From Nocardia grenadensis NBRC 108939 (GTDB taxonomy: Bacteria > Actinomycetota > Actinomycetes > Mycobacteriales > Mycobacteriaceae): 64,000 bases of DNA. This document shows, in pieces, positions 7,968 to 15,703 of the stretch; position 1 is the first letter of the stretch; each line of letters opens with the position of its first letter. A program made the translations under genes and the position numbers. The DNA is taken from assembly GCF_001613445.1 (NCBI RefSeq), contig NZ_BDCJ01000001.1, positions 62,001-126,000 of the forward strand, given 5' to 3'. Under the pieces are notes generated by a model. It worked only from the letters and a program-made list of their open reading frames with translations. It was not told the DNA's origin and searched no databases.

Positions 7968-8636
7968 TCAGACGACGGTGGCGGTCCGGGTCTGCGCGTA
8001 GGTGATGATCTCCTCCGCGAACTCCGACGCCGCGCGATCGGCGAAGCAGGTCCGCAGCCGGCGGATCGCCGTGTCGAGGTCCGGGCCGGGCCCGCGGTCG
8101 GCGAGCAGCACGACGATCGCCTCCCGGGTGCCGATACGGTCACCGGGTTGGGCCAGGAGTTCGGTCAGGTAGCGGTCGGGGTCGGCGAGCTGGATCGCCC
8201 GGCGCGCGTAGGCGTGGACGCGGCGGGGGAGTTCGGCGCGGATGGTGTCGAGATCGGTCTGCAGTGCGTGCCCGCCCGGTTGCTCCGGGTCGACCCGCAG
8301 CGACCACGGCCGGGTGAGTTCCTCGGGCAGGCCGTGATCGTCGATGAGGTCCGGGCCGGTGGCCTCCTCCAACGGGATCGGGGCCAGACCCAGCCGTTCG
8401 TTGCGCCAGTTGCCGAATTCCCACCAGGCCCGCGGCGTGGCGTCGAGATGCAGTCCGAATCGCAGAACCTGCTGACCGTCGGCCCAGATCCGCGACACCC
8501 GGGTGCGGCCGACGGACGCGACGCCCTCCGGCTCGACCCGCACCCAGGGGGCATCGGTGCCGTGAAAACCATACGGCTGGAGCAACTTTCCTGTTTCGCG
8601 TAGCAGGCGCCGCAGTGCCGGATCCGGTCTGATCAT
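7968..8636 (-). CDS. Protein of unknown function, 222 residues
   Basis: Not assigned with confidence. The first half is tryptophan-rich with an RLLRETGKLLQPYGFHG start, then RVSRIWADGQQVLRFGLHLD and WWEFGNWRNERLGLAPIP. This resembles DUF4304-type proteins seen in actinobacterial genomes near toxin or immunity genes, but the match is weak. The second half is helical, with ELPRRVHAYARRAIQLAD and a final TYAQTRT. No signal peptide or membrane segment is seen. Strong GC3 bias supports it as a true gene. It is convergent with the small membrane protein. Confidence 0.6.
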   Translation of the reverse strand: MIRPDPALRRLLRETGKLLQPYGFHGTDAPWVRVEPEGVASVGRTRVSRIWADGQQVLRFGLHLDATPRAWWEFGNWRNERLGLAPIPLEEATGPDLIDDHGLPEELTRPWSLRVDPEQPGGHALQTDLDTIRAELPRRVHAYARRAIQLADPDRYLTELLAQPGDRIGTREAIVVLLADRGPGPDLDTAIRRLRTCFADRAASEFAEEIITYAQTRTATVV

Positions 8637-8839
8637 CCCGGCAGACTATCGATTCGCCCCGACACCTCGCCGCACCCGGCTCGCCCGGCGGGTTCGCGCG
8701 GGTCCGGCCGGACGATGTTCGGGACGCCGCCGCGGCCCCGGTCGCCGGCGCACCGGCATGGCCCGGAACCGTGTATCCAGCTGATGGGCGCACTGTCCAA
8801 CGAAATTTGCCGGAGACCGCGACTTCATGCGCCGTGGAC

Positions 8840-8960
8840 GGTGTACCGGTCGGCCGGAACGATCTCACTGCCGGAGGGAAGCGCCGACGGCGGAGTGGGC
8901 GCGGGGGTCCTCGGCGATCTGGGCGCCGGACTGACCGGTCCCGACGACCAGTACGGCACC
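8840..8960 (-). pseudogene. Remnant of Nit1C FAD-dependent oxidoreductase (MSMEG_0569/NitH type)
   Basis: A short minus-strand stretch reads VLVVGTGQSGAQIAED, the second dinucleotide-binding motif of flavin-dependent monooxygenases and of the MSMEG_0569 family, and then loses similarity. It abuts the radical SAM fragment in a different frame. Only about 20 codons are recognisable, so the assignment leans on the neighbouring Nit1C fragments. Confidence 0.45.
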
Positions 8961-9465
8961 GGTCGCGGCCCGCCGAGGTGCCGGTGATCATCACCCTCTG
9001 GCGGATCCCGTCGAGACGGACGGCCGCCGCCGCGACTTCGGCGAGCTGATGGGGGCGTTTCACCGCGACCGTCTGCCCGGCGGTGAGCGATGCCTCGATC
9101 GCACAGAAACGGCAGCGTTGGTCGGCGGTGTACCGGACACAGGTCTGCACCACGGTGGTGGCGAGTACGTCCGCGCCGTGCAGCCGGGCGATCCGGTCGT
9201 AGGCGACGCCGTCGGCGGTGCGCAGATCGTAGAAGCGCGGGCGCTGTACCGGTTCCACCGTGACCCCGGCATCGGCGCCCTCGAACAGCAGGCGGTCCCC
9301 GCGTATCGAGTACGGACTGTCGGACCGGATGGGGACGGCGGCACCGGCGCCCTCGAACAGCGCATGCCCGTCGTCGCTGGGACCGGCCCCGGAACGGCGC
9401 TGCACCGGAACGTCGACGCGGATACCGAGCAGTGCGAGGTCTACCCGGGTGGACACCTCGGTCAT
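8961..9465 (-). pseudogene. Radical SAM protein (MSMEG_0568/NitD type), N-terminal part only
   Basis: From ATG 9465, about 165 codons match the MSMEG_0568 family of the Nit1C cluster: TRVDLALLGIRVDVPV, RRSGAGPSDDGHALFEG, the 4Fe-4S site with a CxxxxxxxCxxC-like run (TCVRYTADQRCRFCAIE) and MITGTSAG. After TSAG the sequence switches to an oxidoreductase fragment, so the SAM barrel and C-terminus are lost. Nit1C clusters are linked to nitrile and cyanide nitrogen assimilation. The frame continues upstream without a stop into the nitB-type fragment. Confidence 0.7.
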
Positions 9466-9815
9466 GACGGCGTCCTGGACCTGGTAGGTGGAATTGATGA
9501 TGGCGCCCTTGCGGGCGTAGTGGATCAGGGCGTCCTGCACGTCCAGCGGATGTGCGGGAACCACCCCGGCGATGAGATCCTCCTCGCGCGCACCGTGCAG
9601 AGCGAGCCCGAAGCGGCGGGCGAAGACGGTGCCGCCTTCCTCGATGAAGGCCGCCAGCGCGTCGTTGCTGTTCTGGGCTCCGGGGAATCCGCTGTCACCG
9701 GTGCGTGGGAAGCCACGGTTGGCGATGCAGTTGATCGCGCCGGGACCGTAGAAGTAGCTGGCGGATTCGAAGCCTTTGCGCAGCGCTCGGGTGGCCTGCG
9801 GTGTAACCGTGCTCC
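9466..9815 (-). pseudogene. Sll0783/MSMEG_0572 (NitB type) protein, C-terminal part, fused to radical SAM fragment
   Basis: About 110 codons match the nitrogen-starvation-response DsrE-like family: ATRALRKGFESASYFYGPG, then RGFPRTGDSGFPGAQNSND, EEGGTVFARRFGLALHG and HPLDVQDALIHYARKGAI. The N-terminal start is missing (similarity begins near 9815). No stop separates it from the radical SAM start; where the family normally ends the frame reads a CAG codon, which a single change from TAG would explain. In intact Nit1C clusters a nitrilase usually lies between these genes and is absent here. Confidence 0.65.
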
Positions 9816-9854
9816 TGCGGTTTCGCGGCCGGCGTTCACAGTACGCCTACGCGC

Positions 9855-9891
9855 GGCGCCGGATTTCGTAACCGGCGCGAAACCCGGCGCC
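9855..9891 (-). terminator. Long hairpin after the lipoprotein-MarR gene
   Basis: Two 14-nt arms (GGCGCCGGGTTTCG and CGAAATCCGGCGCC as minus-strand RNA, one G-U pair) enclose 9 nt. It starts 15 bp beyond the stop codon of the minus-strand gene. No U-tract follows. Confidence 0.65.
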
Positions 9892-9906
9892 CCGTCGCAT
9901 GGATGC

Positions 9907-10440
9907 TCAGGCGGTGGTGGCCCGTTCGAGGTTGCCGATGATGCGTGCCATGACATCCATCATCTGGGCGAACTCCTGCTCGCTCACGCCGTCCGCCGAG
10001 AGGTCGCGGATGCGGCCGACCGAGTCGGCGGCTGTCGCCCGGGCGGTGCGTCCGGCTTCGGTGAGGACGTATCGTCCGTCGCCGTCGCGGCCGACCCATC
10101 CACGCGCGATCAGCGCGGCGACCACGTCGCGCGGGTCCTCGTTCTCGACCTCCCAGAACGGGCGGAGCGCGTCGGTCAGTTCCGCGTCGTCGGCCGGGCC
10201 GGCGGCGAGGGCGTTGAGGGTCTGCCATTCGCGCCGGGAGAGGCCGGCTTCGGCCACCAGCCTGTCGAAGGTCAGTTCGATCAGCTGGTCGAGACGTTTG
10301 ACCTGGTAACCGATGAGCCGGTTCTCGCCCGCGGGTGCCGCTTCCGCCGGGGCCGGGTCGGTAGCCGGTTCGCCGCAGGCGGCGGCCAGCGGGATGAGCA
10401 GTGCGGTGGCGGTGCCGAGTAGCAGGGTGCGGACGTTCAT
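9907..10440 (-). CDS. MarR-type winged-helix domain behind a lipoprotein signal peptide
   Basis: A 177-residue protein. ATG 10440 follows an ideal AGGAG site. Residues 1-23 form a signal sequence (MNVRTLLLGTATALLIPLAA) ending in AAC, a near-lipobox, then a Pro/Ala/Glu linker to about residue 42. Residues about 43-175 are a MarR-type domain: LIGYQVKRLDQLIE, the HTH LSRREWQTLNALA, the wing RDGDGRYVLTEAGR, and a C-terminal dimer helix. No alternative start exists between the signal and the domain, so the fusion is real in this sequence. An exported MarR domain is unexpected. Either it is a surface sensor or lipoprotein with a borrowed fold, or a signal peptide joined to it by rearrangement. Confidence 0.75.
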   Translation of the reverse strand: MNVRTLLLGTATALLIPLAAACGEPATDPAPAEAAPAGENRLIGYQVKRLDQLIELTFDRLVAEAGLSRREWQTLNALAAGPADDAELTDALRPFWEVENEDPRDVVAALIARGWVGRDGDGRYVLTEAGRTARATAADSVGRIRDLSADGVSEQEFAQMMDVMARIIGNLERATTA

Positions 10441-10464
10441 CGAGTCTCCTATCAGATACATGAA

Positions 10465-10480
10465 CAACCATAATTAGTTG
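10465..10480. promoter_or_regulatory. Candidate MarR operator between divergent genes
   Basis: CAAC and GTTG flank an 8-bp AT-rich centre in a 77-bp divergent gap that is far more AT-rich than its surroundings. A second, wider inverted repeat (ATACATG at 10456-10462 and CATGTAT at 10489-10495) is nested around it. Both are placed to control the lipoprotein-MarR gene on the left and the MarR gene on the right. Confidence 0.45.
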
Positions 10481-10517
10481 ATATTCGACATGTATATATC
10501 CGTAATAGCATGTCCGG

Positions 10518-10931
10518 GTGGACGATGTCGAGCGCGTAGAACGAGCGATGATCGCGATCCGCCGTCGGCAGACCCGGCGAGCCCTCGCGAAAGAGGGCGA
10601 AGCGGCCGGCCAGTCCTTCGAAGTGCTGGACGTGATCGAGGCGACGCCGGAACCCACCGTGTCGGCGGTGGCATCCGCCCTGGCCGTGGATCAGCCGCGG
10701 GCCAGCAAGCTGGTGGCGGCCGCAGTGTCCGAAGGCCTGGTTCGCCGGGTCGCCGATCAGTCCGACGGCAGACGTTCGGTGCTGGTCCTCACCGAACGCG
10801 GCCGGCAGATCCTCGAGCGGTCCCACGCGCGGCGCCGGGCCGCCTTCGATACCGCCATGGACGGCTGGACGGCGGGCGAGCGCCGCGAATTCGCGCGGTT
10901 GCTCGATCGTTTCGTGCGGGCGATGCCCTGA
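10518..10931 (+). CDS. MarR-family transcriptional regulator
   Basis: A 137-residue winged-helix regulator: N-terminal dimer helix, HTH with PTVSAVASALAVDQPRASKL (about residues 50-72), wing VADQSDGRRSVLVLTERG and a C-terminal dimer helix ending FVRAMP. GTG 10518 is the only plausible start; the leader is short. It is divergent from the lipoprotein-MarR gene, from which it is separated by an AT-rich region with inverted repeats, so autoregulation and control of its neighbour are likely. A hairpin follows the stop. Confidence 0.88.
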   Translation: MDDVERVERAMIAIRRRQTRRALAKEGEAAGQSFEVLDVIEATPEPTVSAVASALAVDQPRASKLVAAAVSEGLVRRVADQSDGRRSVLVLTERGRQILERSHARRRAAFDTAMDGWTAGERREFARLLDRFVRAMP

Positions 10932-10933
10932 TG

Positions 10934-10957
10934 CCCCGGCGGATGGAGATGCCGGGG
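10934..10957 (+). terminator. Hairpin after the MarR gene
   Basis: CCCCGGC and GCCGGGG enclose 10 nt immediately after the TGA stop. Confidence 0.5.
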
Positions 10958-11183
10958 TACCAGGGGTATCCGGGACCTGGTTCGGTCCGAGCACGGTGAG
11001 TCCGGTCGGCACCGTCCCCGGGTCCGCAGGGCCGGGTCAGGTCCGGCGGCCAGGTGCCCCGCCTGCGCACTGTCGCGGAGCCCGCGCCGGAACGCTCCTC
11101 CAGCGACCGGCCCTCCGGCGGCAGCGAACCCGCGACAACGTACTCCTCGCGGATCGGGACCTTCCCACGCCCCCGGCGTTCGA

Positions 11184-12410
11184 TCAGACCGTCCCGGCGC
11201 AGCAAGGGATCGAACCGGTGAGCACCCCGGTCAGGGTTTCCGCCATGCGGGCCCGGAACACCGGGGGAGCGAACGTTTCCGCGTGCTTGCGAATCCCGGC
11301 CGGATCCAGATCGGTGGTGGACGGGTCGCGGAGGGCGGCCGCGAAACCATCGATCACCTCCTCGTCGACTCCGCCCGCGATATGTCCGCCGGTGCGCCCG
11401 GGAATCACGGTGTCCAGGGCCCCGCCCGCCCCGACCGCGAGGACGGGCGCCCCGCAGGCCATCGCCTCCACCGGCACGATCCCGAAGTCCTCCACTCCGG
11501 GCATGAGCAGGGCGCGGCAGCGACGGTACATATCGGCCAGGACGGCGTCCGGGGCGGCGCCGAGGAAGGTGGTCTCCGGGCCGGCGATCGCCTCCAGCCG
11601 GCGGCGGTACCGGCCGTCACCGACCACGACCAGGCGCAGGCCGGCCCGCTGGGCGGCACGGATCGCCAGGTCGGGACGTTTGTAGGGGACCAGGCGGCCG
11701 GCGAAGAGCAGGAAATCCTCACGCGGTACCGACGGATCCGCGGCGAAGCGGTCCAGGTGCACCGGGGGATAGACGACCGTGGCGGGTCGTCCCCACCAGT
11801 CCCGGACCCGGTCGGCCACCGCGCGGCTGTTCGCGACCACCGCCGCGAGCCGGGGCGCCGCGGCGGTTTCGGTGCGCCGGGCCAGTACACCGAGCGCGGC
11901 GAGCGCGGTGCGCCCGGCGGGGCCGTCGGCTTCCCGGGCCCGGAACGCCGGATCCCAGGCCCAGCGGGCGGGGCTGTGTACGTAGGCGATCACTGGGGCG
12001 TCGGTGGCGAAGACCGCCTGGGTAGCGAAGGCATGATGGCTGACCACCACCGCGTCGTACTCCGCGCGTAGGGGGAGCCGGCGCAGCGCCCGGGGGACCA
12101 GGGGCAGTAGCGGTGCGTGGGACCGCTTACCGGTGAGCGCGTAGAGGCGCGACAGCCGGGTGCCGGCGACGGTGTCCCACGGTGGATGCGCGAGGGCCGG
12201 TGCGGCGGCGGGATCGACGATCGGCGCGAACACCCGGGCGTCCGGCCAGGTCCGGCACAGTTCCCCGACGACCGCTTCCGATCCGCCGTATTCGGTGAAC
12301 CGTTCGTGCACGATCGCCAGCCGGGGGCCACCCGGCCGGGCGGTCGCCGTGGGCCGACCGCTCGGGTCGGCGGGCGTGGGCGGGGCAGGGGTGGCGGCGT
12401 TCGTGGTCAC
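11184..12410 (-). CDS. Family 4 glycosyltransferase
   Basis: A 408-residue GT-B enzyme that transfers a sugar from a nucleotide donor to the growing repeat unit. It opens with a proline-rich stretch, then RLAIVHERFTEYGGSEAVV (acceptor domain), and the donor domain carries FAGRLVPYKRPDLAI near residue 245 and the EX7E motif EDFGIVPVEAMACG near 335. GTG 12410 overlaps the TGA of the aminotransferase gene (GTGA), which indicates translational coupling. It is the last gene of the polysaccharide operon. The final 10 residues, ending SIPCCAGTV, look atypical, so the natural C-terminus may have been replaced. Confidence 0.88.
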   Translation of the reverse strand: MTTNAATPAPPTPADPSGRPTATARPGGPRLAIVHERFTEYGGSEAVVGELCRTWPDARVFAPIVDPAAAPALAHPPWDTVAGTRLSRLYALTGKRSHAPLLPLVPRALRRLPLRAEYDAVVVSHHAFATQAVFATDAPVIAYVHSPARWAWDPAFRAREADGPAGRTALAALGVLARRTETAAAPRLAAVVANSRAVADRVRDWWGRPATVVYPPVHLDRFAADPSVPREDFLLFAGRLVPYKRPDLAIRAAQRAGLRLVVVGDGRYRRRLEAIAGPETTFLGAAPDAVLADMYRRCRALLMPGVEDFGIVPVEAMACGAPVLAVGAGGALDTVIPGRTGGHIAGGVDEEVIDGFAAALRDPSTTDLDPAGIRKHAETFAPPVFRARMAETLTGVLTGSIPCCAGTV

Positions 12411-13741
12411 CGGGCGACCTCCGCGAGCAGCCGGCGAGGTGCGGCGTGGGCACGCAGCGCGGGGGCCACCGGGCGGCCTTCGAGCAGGCCGGTGACAGTG
12501 CCCTGGTCGAGGGCCCGCCGGTAGACCGCGGCGGCGTGGCGGCAGGCGACGATCGTGTGGTCGATATCGCGGTCGGTATGCGCGGCGGAGGTGACGAACG
12601 ATTGCCCGAGTACGCCGTGGCGCAGCAATTCCTGGAGGAAGAGGGTGCGGAACTCCTGGGACGGGTTGCCGTCGGGATCGAGTGTCCGGAACAGCAGGCA
12701 CGATGGGCGCCCGGCGAGACACAACCGGTCGCCGATACCCATTTCGGCGGTGATCTCCTCGACCCCCGTCCGCAGTCGCCGACCGGCGGCCTCCATCCGG
12801 CCCACCGGATCGGTGGTGGCGTAGGCGTGGACGACGGCCCGGAAGGCGGCCAGTCCACCCGTTTCCGGGCCGTGGGTGGTCGACAGCAGGAACACCCGGT
12901 CCGCGTCGGTCCGCAAGCCGCCCAGTTCGAGATATTCCCGGCGCCCGGCGAGGGCGGCGATCGGGAAACCGTTACCCATCGCCTTGCCCCAGCACGACAG
13001 ATCCGGCACCACGCCGTATACCTGCTGCGCTCCGCCGGCCGCCCACCGGAAACCGGTGATCATCTCGTCGAACACCAGCAGCGTGCCGTAACGGTCGCAC
13101 AGTTCTCGCACGCCGAGTAGGTAGCCGGGCGGCGGTTCCTGGAGCGCGGTCGCGGCTTCCATGACCACGCAGGCGATCTCGCGTCCGGCCAGGACCTGTT
13201 CCAGGGCGGGTAGGTCGCCGTAAGGGAAGGAGACTGTCGGCTGGGGTGGGATCCCGGCCGACATCGCGGTGGTCCCGATGAACCAGTCGTCCACGGAGAA
13301 GAAGGGTTGCGCGCAGACCGCGACGGTGGTCCGGCCGGTCACCGCACGCGTCAGCCGCACCGCGGCGGTGGTGGCATCGGAGCCGTTCTTGGCGAATTTC
13401 ACCATATCCGCGCCGGGCACCAGCGCCAGGAAATCCTCGGCGGCGGCCAGTTCGGTGACGGTGGGCCGGGAGAAGCCGACACCGTCGGCGATGGCGGCGG
13501 TTACCGCGTCGACGACGGGTCGGTAGCCGTGCCCGAGCGTGACCGACCGCAGGCCCATCCCGTATTCGACGAATTCGTTGCCGTCGCAATCGGTGACCCG
13601 GCAACCCTGTCCGCGCACCAGTACCGGCGCCATATGCTCGGGGTACTGGTCGGCGCCGCGGGCATAGGTGTGCGCGCCGCCGGGTACCAGGTCGTGCAGC
13701 CGCGCCTGGACGGCGGCGCTGCGGCCGAAATCGGTGATCAC
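12407..13741 (-). CDS. Class III PLP aminotransferase, glutamate-1-semialdehyde mutase-like
   Basis: A 444-residue PLP enzyme of the HemL fold: VPGGAHTYARGADQYPEHM, then MGLRSVTLGHGYRPVV, KFAKNGSDATTAAVRLTRA, the Asp motif LLVFDEMITGFRW, and the Schiff-base lysine in SCWGKAMGNGFP near residue 265. Tetrapyrrole-type HemL lies in heme operons. Here the gene sits inside an exopolysaccharide locus, so it more likely aminates or isomerises an amino substituent for the polymer. Such HemL-like enzymes recur in capsule loci. It overlaps the GT gene downstream by 4 bp and follows a YdcF-type gene on the other side. Confidence 0.87.
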   Translation of the reverse strand: MITDFGRSAAVQARLHDLVPGGAHTYARGADQYPEHMAPVLVRGQGCRVTDCDGNEFVEYGMGLRSVTLGHGYRPVVDAVTAAIADGVGFSRPTVTELAAAEDFLALVPGADMVKFAKNGSDATTAAVRLTRAVTGRTTVAVCAQPFFSVDDWFIGTTAMSAGIPPQPTVSFPYGDLPALEQVLAGREIACVVMEAATALQEPPPGYLLGVRELCDRYGTLLVFDEMITGFRWAAGGAQQVYGVVPDLSCWGKAMGNGFPIAALAGRREYLELGGLRTDADRVFLLSTTHGPETGGLAAFRAVVHAYATTDPVGRMEAAGRRLRTGVEEITAEMGIGDRLCLAGRPSCLLFRTLDPDGNPSQEFRTLFLQELLRHGVLGQSFVTSAAHTDRDIDHTIVACRHAAAVYRRALDQGTVTGLLEGRPVAPALRAHAAPRRLLAEVAR

Positions 13742-13758
13742 ACTCGCTCCTTCGCGGC

Positions 13759-14322
13759 TCAGCAGCCGGATTCGGTGAAGGCCTTCAGATACCCGGCGGT
13801 CTGCCGCACGTACATCCAGGCCTGGAACACGGGGTCGGTACGGCTCGGGCTGGCGACCATGGTGAGTTCACCGTCGAAGCAGCGGCCGACGATATAGCGG
13901 GCCCGGGAGACGTGCGGGGTGAAAGTGACGACGATGATGTGCCGCCAGCCGCCTGCCTCCGCCCGGCGGCGGATCTCCTGGGCTTCCCCGCGGGTGGTCC
14001 ACGGGTGTGGTTCGAAACAGGTCACCCGGAACGGGTATCCGGTGCGGCAGTAACGGTCCATCCGCGGATCGTCGAGACCGGTGGACGCGGCGATCAGCAA
14101 CTCCGGTGCCCACTGTTGCCGCACCAGCTCGAGTCCGACATCGAATCGTTCGTACGGGGTCCCGCCGAGCACCACGATGGCATCGGCGCGGCGCAGCGGG
14201 TCCACCTGCGGTCGTACGAACACCGGCCCTCCGGCGACCGCCGCCAGGGTCGCCAGGACGACGAAGGCGGCCGCGACCCGCCACCGCCGCGGCCGGCGGG
14301 TTCCCGGGATGTGCGCGGTCAT
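13759..14322 (-). CDS. YdcF-like (DUF218) membrane-anchored protein
   Basis: A 187-residue protein. One N-terminal transmembrane segment lies at about residues 15-33 (RVAAAFVVLATLAAVAGG), followed by an extracytoplasmic DUF218 domain with the hallmark ADAIVVLGGTPYERFDVGLEL and later THG-like substrate loop residues, ending with RQTAGYLKAFTE. DUF218 proteins such as SanA and ElyC act in envelope polysaccharide assembly. Only one base separates its ATG from the stop of the beta-helix gene, so they are co-translated. Confidence 0.82.
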   Translation of the reverse strand: MTAHIPGTRRPRRWRVAAAFVVLATLAAVAGGPVFVRPQVDPLRRADAIVVLGGTPYERFDVGLELVRQQWAPELLIAASTGLDDPRMDRYCRTGYPFRVTCFEPHPWTTRGEAQEIRRRAEAGGWRHIIVVTFTPHVSRARYIVGRCFDGELTMVASPSRTDPVFQAWMYVRQTAGYLKAFTESGC

Positions 14323-14323
14323 C

Positions 14324-15703
14324 TCAGCGCACCGGGCGGTCACGGCCCAGCGGCGCGGTGCGCAGGGCGCCGTCGGGAGCGACCACCAGGCGCCAGTACC
14401 CACCCTCCGGATCCCGCAGGACGACACCGGCGTCGGCGTGGTCGGACAACCACGCCCCGCTGGCCAGCACCGAGGCCAGGCCCGCACCGTCGGGGGCGAC
14501 GGCACGCAGGATCTCCTCCGCGCCCTCGGCGCGGGCGGTGACCGGACCGGTGAACGTCGGCCGGTGGGTCTGGCCGCGGCCCAGGACCTGCCAGTTGCTG
14601 GGGAACACCCGCGGGCCGATTTCGGTGCCCGCGCTGGAGATCAGGTTCACCGCGATCCCCTCCGGGCATCCGGCTTCGGCGATCCGCAGTTCGACCGGGC
14701 TGCCGCCGGGGTCGGCGTCGAAGGCGATATTCGCCAGATACGGCTGCCGGCAGTAGATCAGGTCGATATCGCACGAGCGCGCCGCGACCTTGCAGTTCAC
14801 CATGCCGAACTGGGACGGGCCGCCTTTGCCCGCGGTGCCGACCTGCACCGCGATATCGGCGCCCTCGAACCACACATTGGTGAGCCACCAGTTGTTGGCG
14901 GCGCCGTCGACGAACAGGTGGCGGTCGGTGGTCGCCGGGTCGTTGTCGGAGACGAATTCGACATTGGTGAGCGATAGTCCGGCGTTGTGGTCGTTGCCGG
15001 TGCCGAGCACCCCGATCCGGTTACCGGAGAACTTCGAGGAGGTGACGTAGTTCTGGATACAGGAGGTGGCCAGGCCGATACCGAAATTGTTGATATCGCA
15101 GTCGATGAACGAGGTGCCGCCGGTGTTCGCCTCCAGCACCACACCCGTCTGCGCGGCGTAGCGGGGATAGTTGTCGGAGAGGTGGTTGCCGCGGATGAGG
15201 ACGGTATCGAAACTGCAGCGGAAGCATTCGGTGAGCCGGACCGCGGTGGCCTCCGGGCCGGACAGATAGAACCCCATGCGCGCGAACCGGACCCGCTGTT
15301 TGCCCTCCAGATCGACCAGCGTGACGTCCTGGTCGCAGAACACCGTGGTCACATCGGCGCCGTCACCGTAGACCACGGAGTGGTCGGGTAGGTCGGGCCA
15401 GGCGGTGACCCGGTAATCCCCGGCGGGGAGATACACCACCGGTGGGGCGCCGTCGGTGCGGCAGGCGGCGGCCAGCGCCTCGGTATCGTCGGCTTTCCCG
15501 TCGCCGACCGCGCCGAACGCGCGGATATCGCGCACGGTCGGCGAGGCGGTGCCGGTGGCCAGCACGATGGGCGCGGGCGGACCCGACGCGGCCAACGGTA
15601 CCGTGACGGCACCGATTCCGGCGGCGCCCAGGCTCGCCGCGAGCAGATCACGCCGCTGGATCCGCCGCCCGCCCTCGTCCCGGCGTGCTCGCTTGTCGCT
15701 CAC
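14324..15703 (-). CDS. Tat-exported right-handed beta-helix protein (pectate-lyase-3 superfamily)
   Basis: About 459 residues. The twin-arginine signal is RRIQRRDLLAASLGAAG, within the first 30 residues. The mature part begins with the pectate-lyase-3 signature DIRAFGAVGDGKADDTEAL and continues as beta-helix repeats (for example GTSFIDCDINNFGIG and SSKFSGNRIGVLGTGND). Proteins of this kind in Wzx/Wzy loci cut, epimerise or trim the polymer outside the cell. GTG 15703 overlaps the Wzz stop (GTGA); an ATG at 15715 is a possible longer start. Catalytic residues cannot be assigned from sequence alone. Confidence 0.83.
   Translation of the reverse strand: MSDKRARRDEGGRRIQRRDLLAASLGAAGIGAVTVPLAASGPPAPIVLATGTASPTVRDIRAFGAVGDGKADDTEALAAACRTDGAPPVVYLPAGDYRVTAWPDLPDHSVVYGDGADVTTVFCDQDVTLVDLEGKQRVRFARMGFYLSGPEATAVRLTECFRCSFDTVLIRGNHLSDNYPRYAAQTGVVLEANTGGTSFIDCDINNFGIGLATSCIQNYVTSSKFSGNRIGVLGTGNDHNAGLSLTNVEFVSDNDPATTDRHLFVDGAANNWWLTNVWFEGADIAVQVGTAGKGGPSQFGMVNCKVAARSCDIDLIYCRQPYLANIAFDADPGGSPVELRIAEAGCPEGIAVNLISSAGTEIGPRVFPSNWQVLGRGQTHRPTFTGPVTARAEGAEEILRAVAPDGAGLASVLASGAWLSDHADAGVVLRDPEGGYWRLVVAPDGALRTAPLGRDRPVR

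Noticed and set aside
10950..11205. Minus-strand open frame (DGLIERRGRGKVPIREEY-type segment) downstream of the family 4 transferase
   Set aside because: It does not match a family I know and lacks a normal start. It may be a fragment fused to the transferase end, but evidence is too weak to call.
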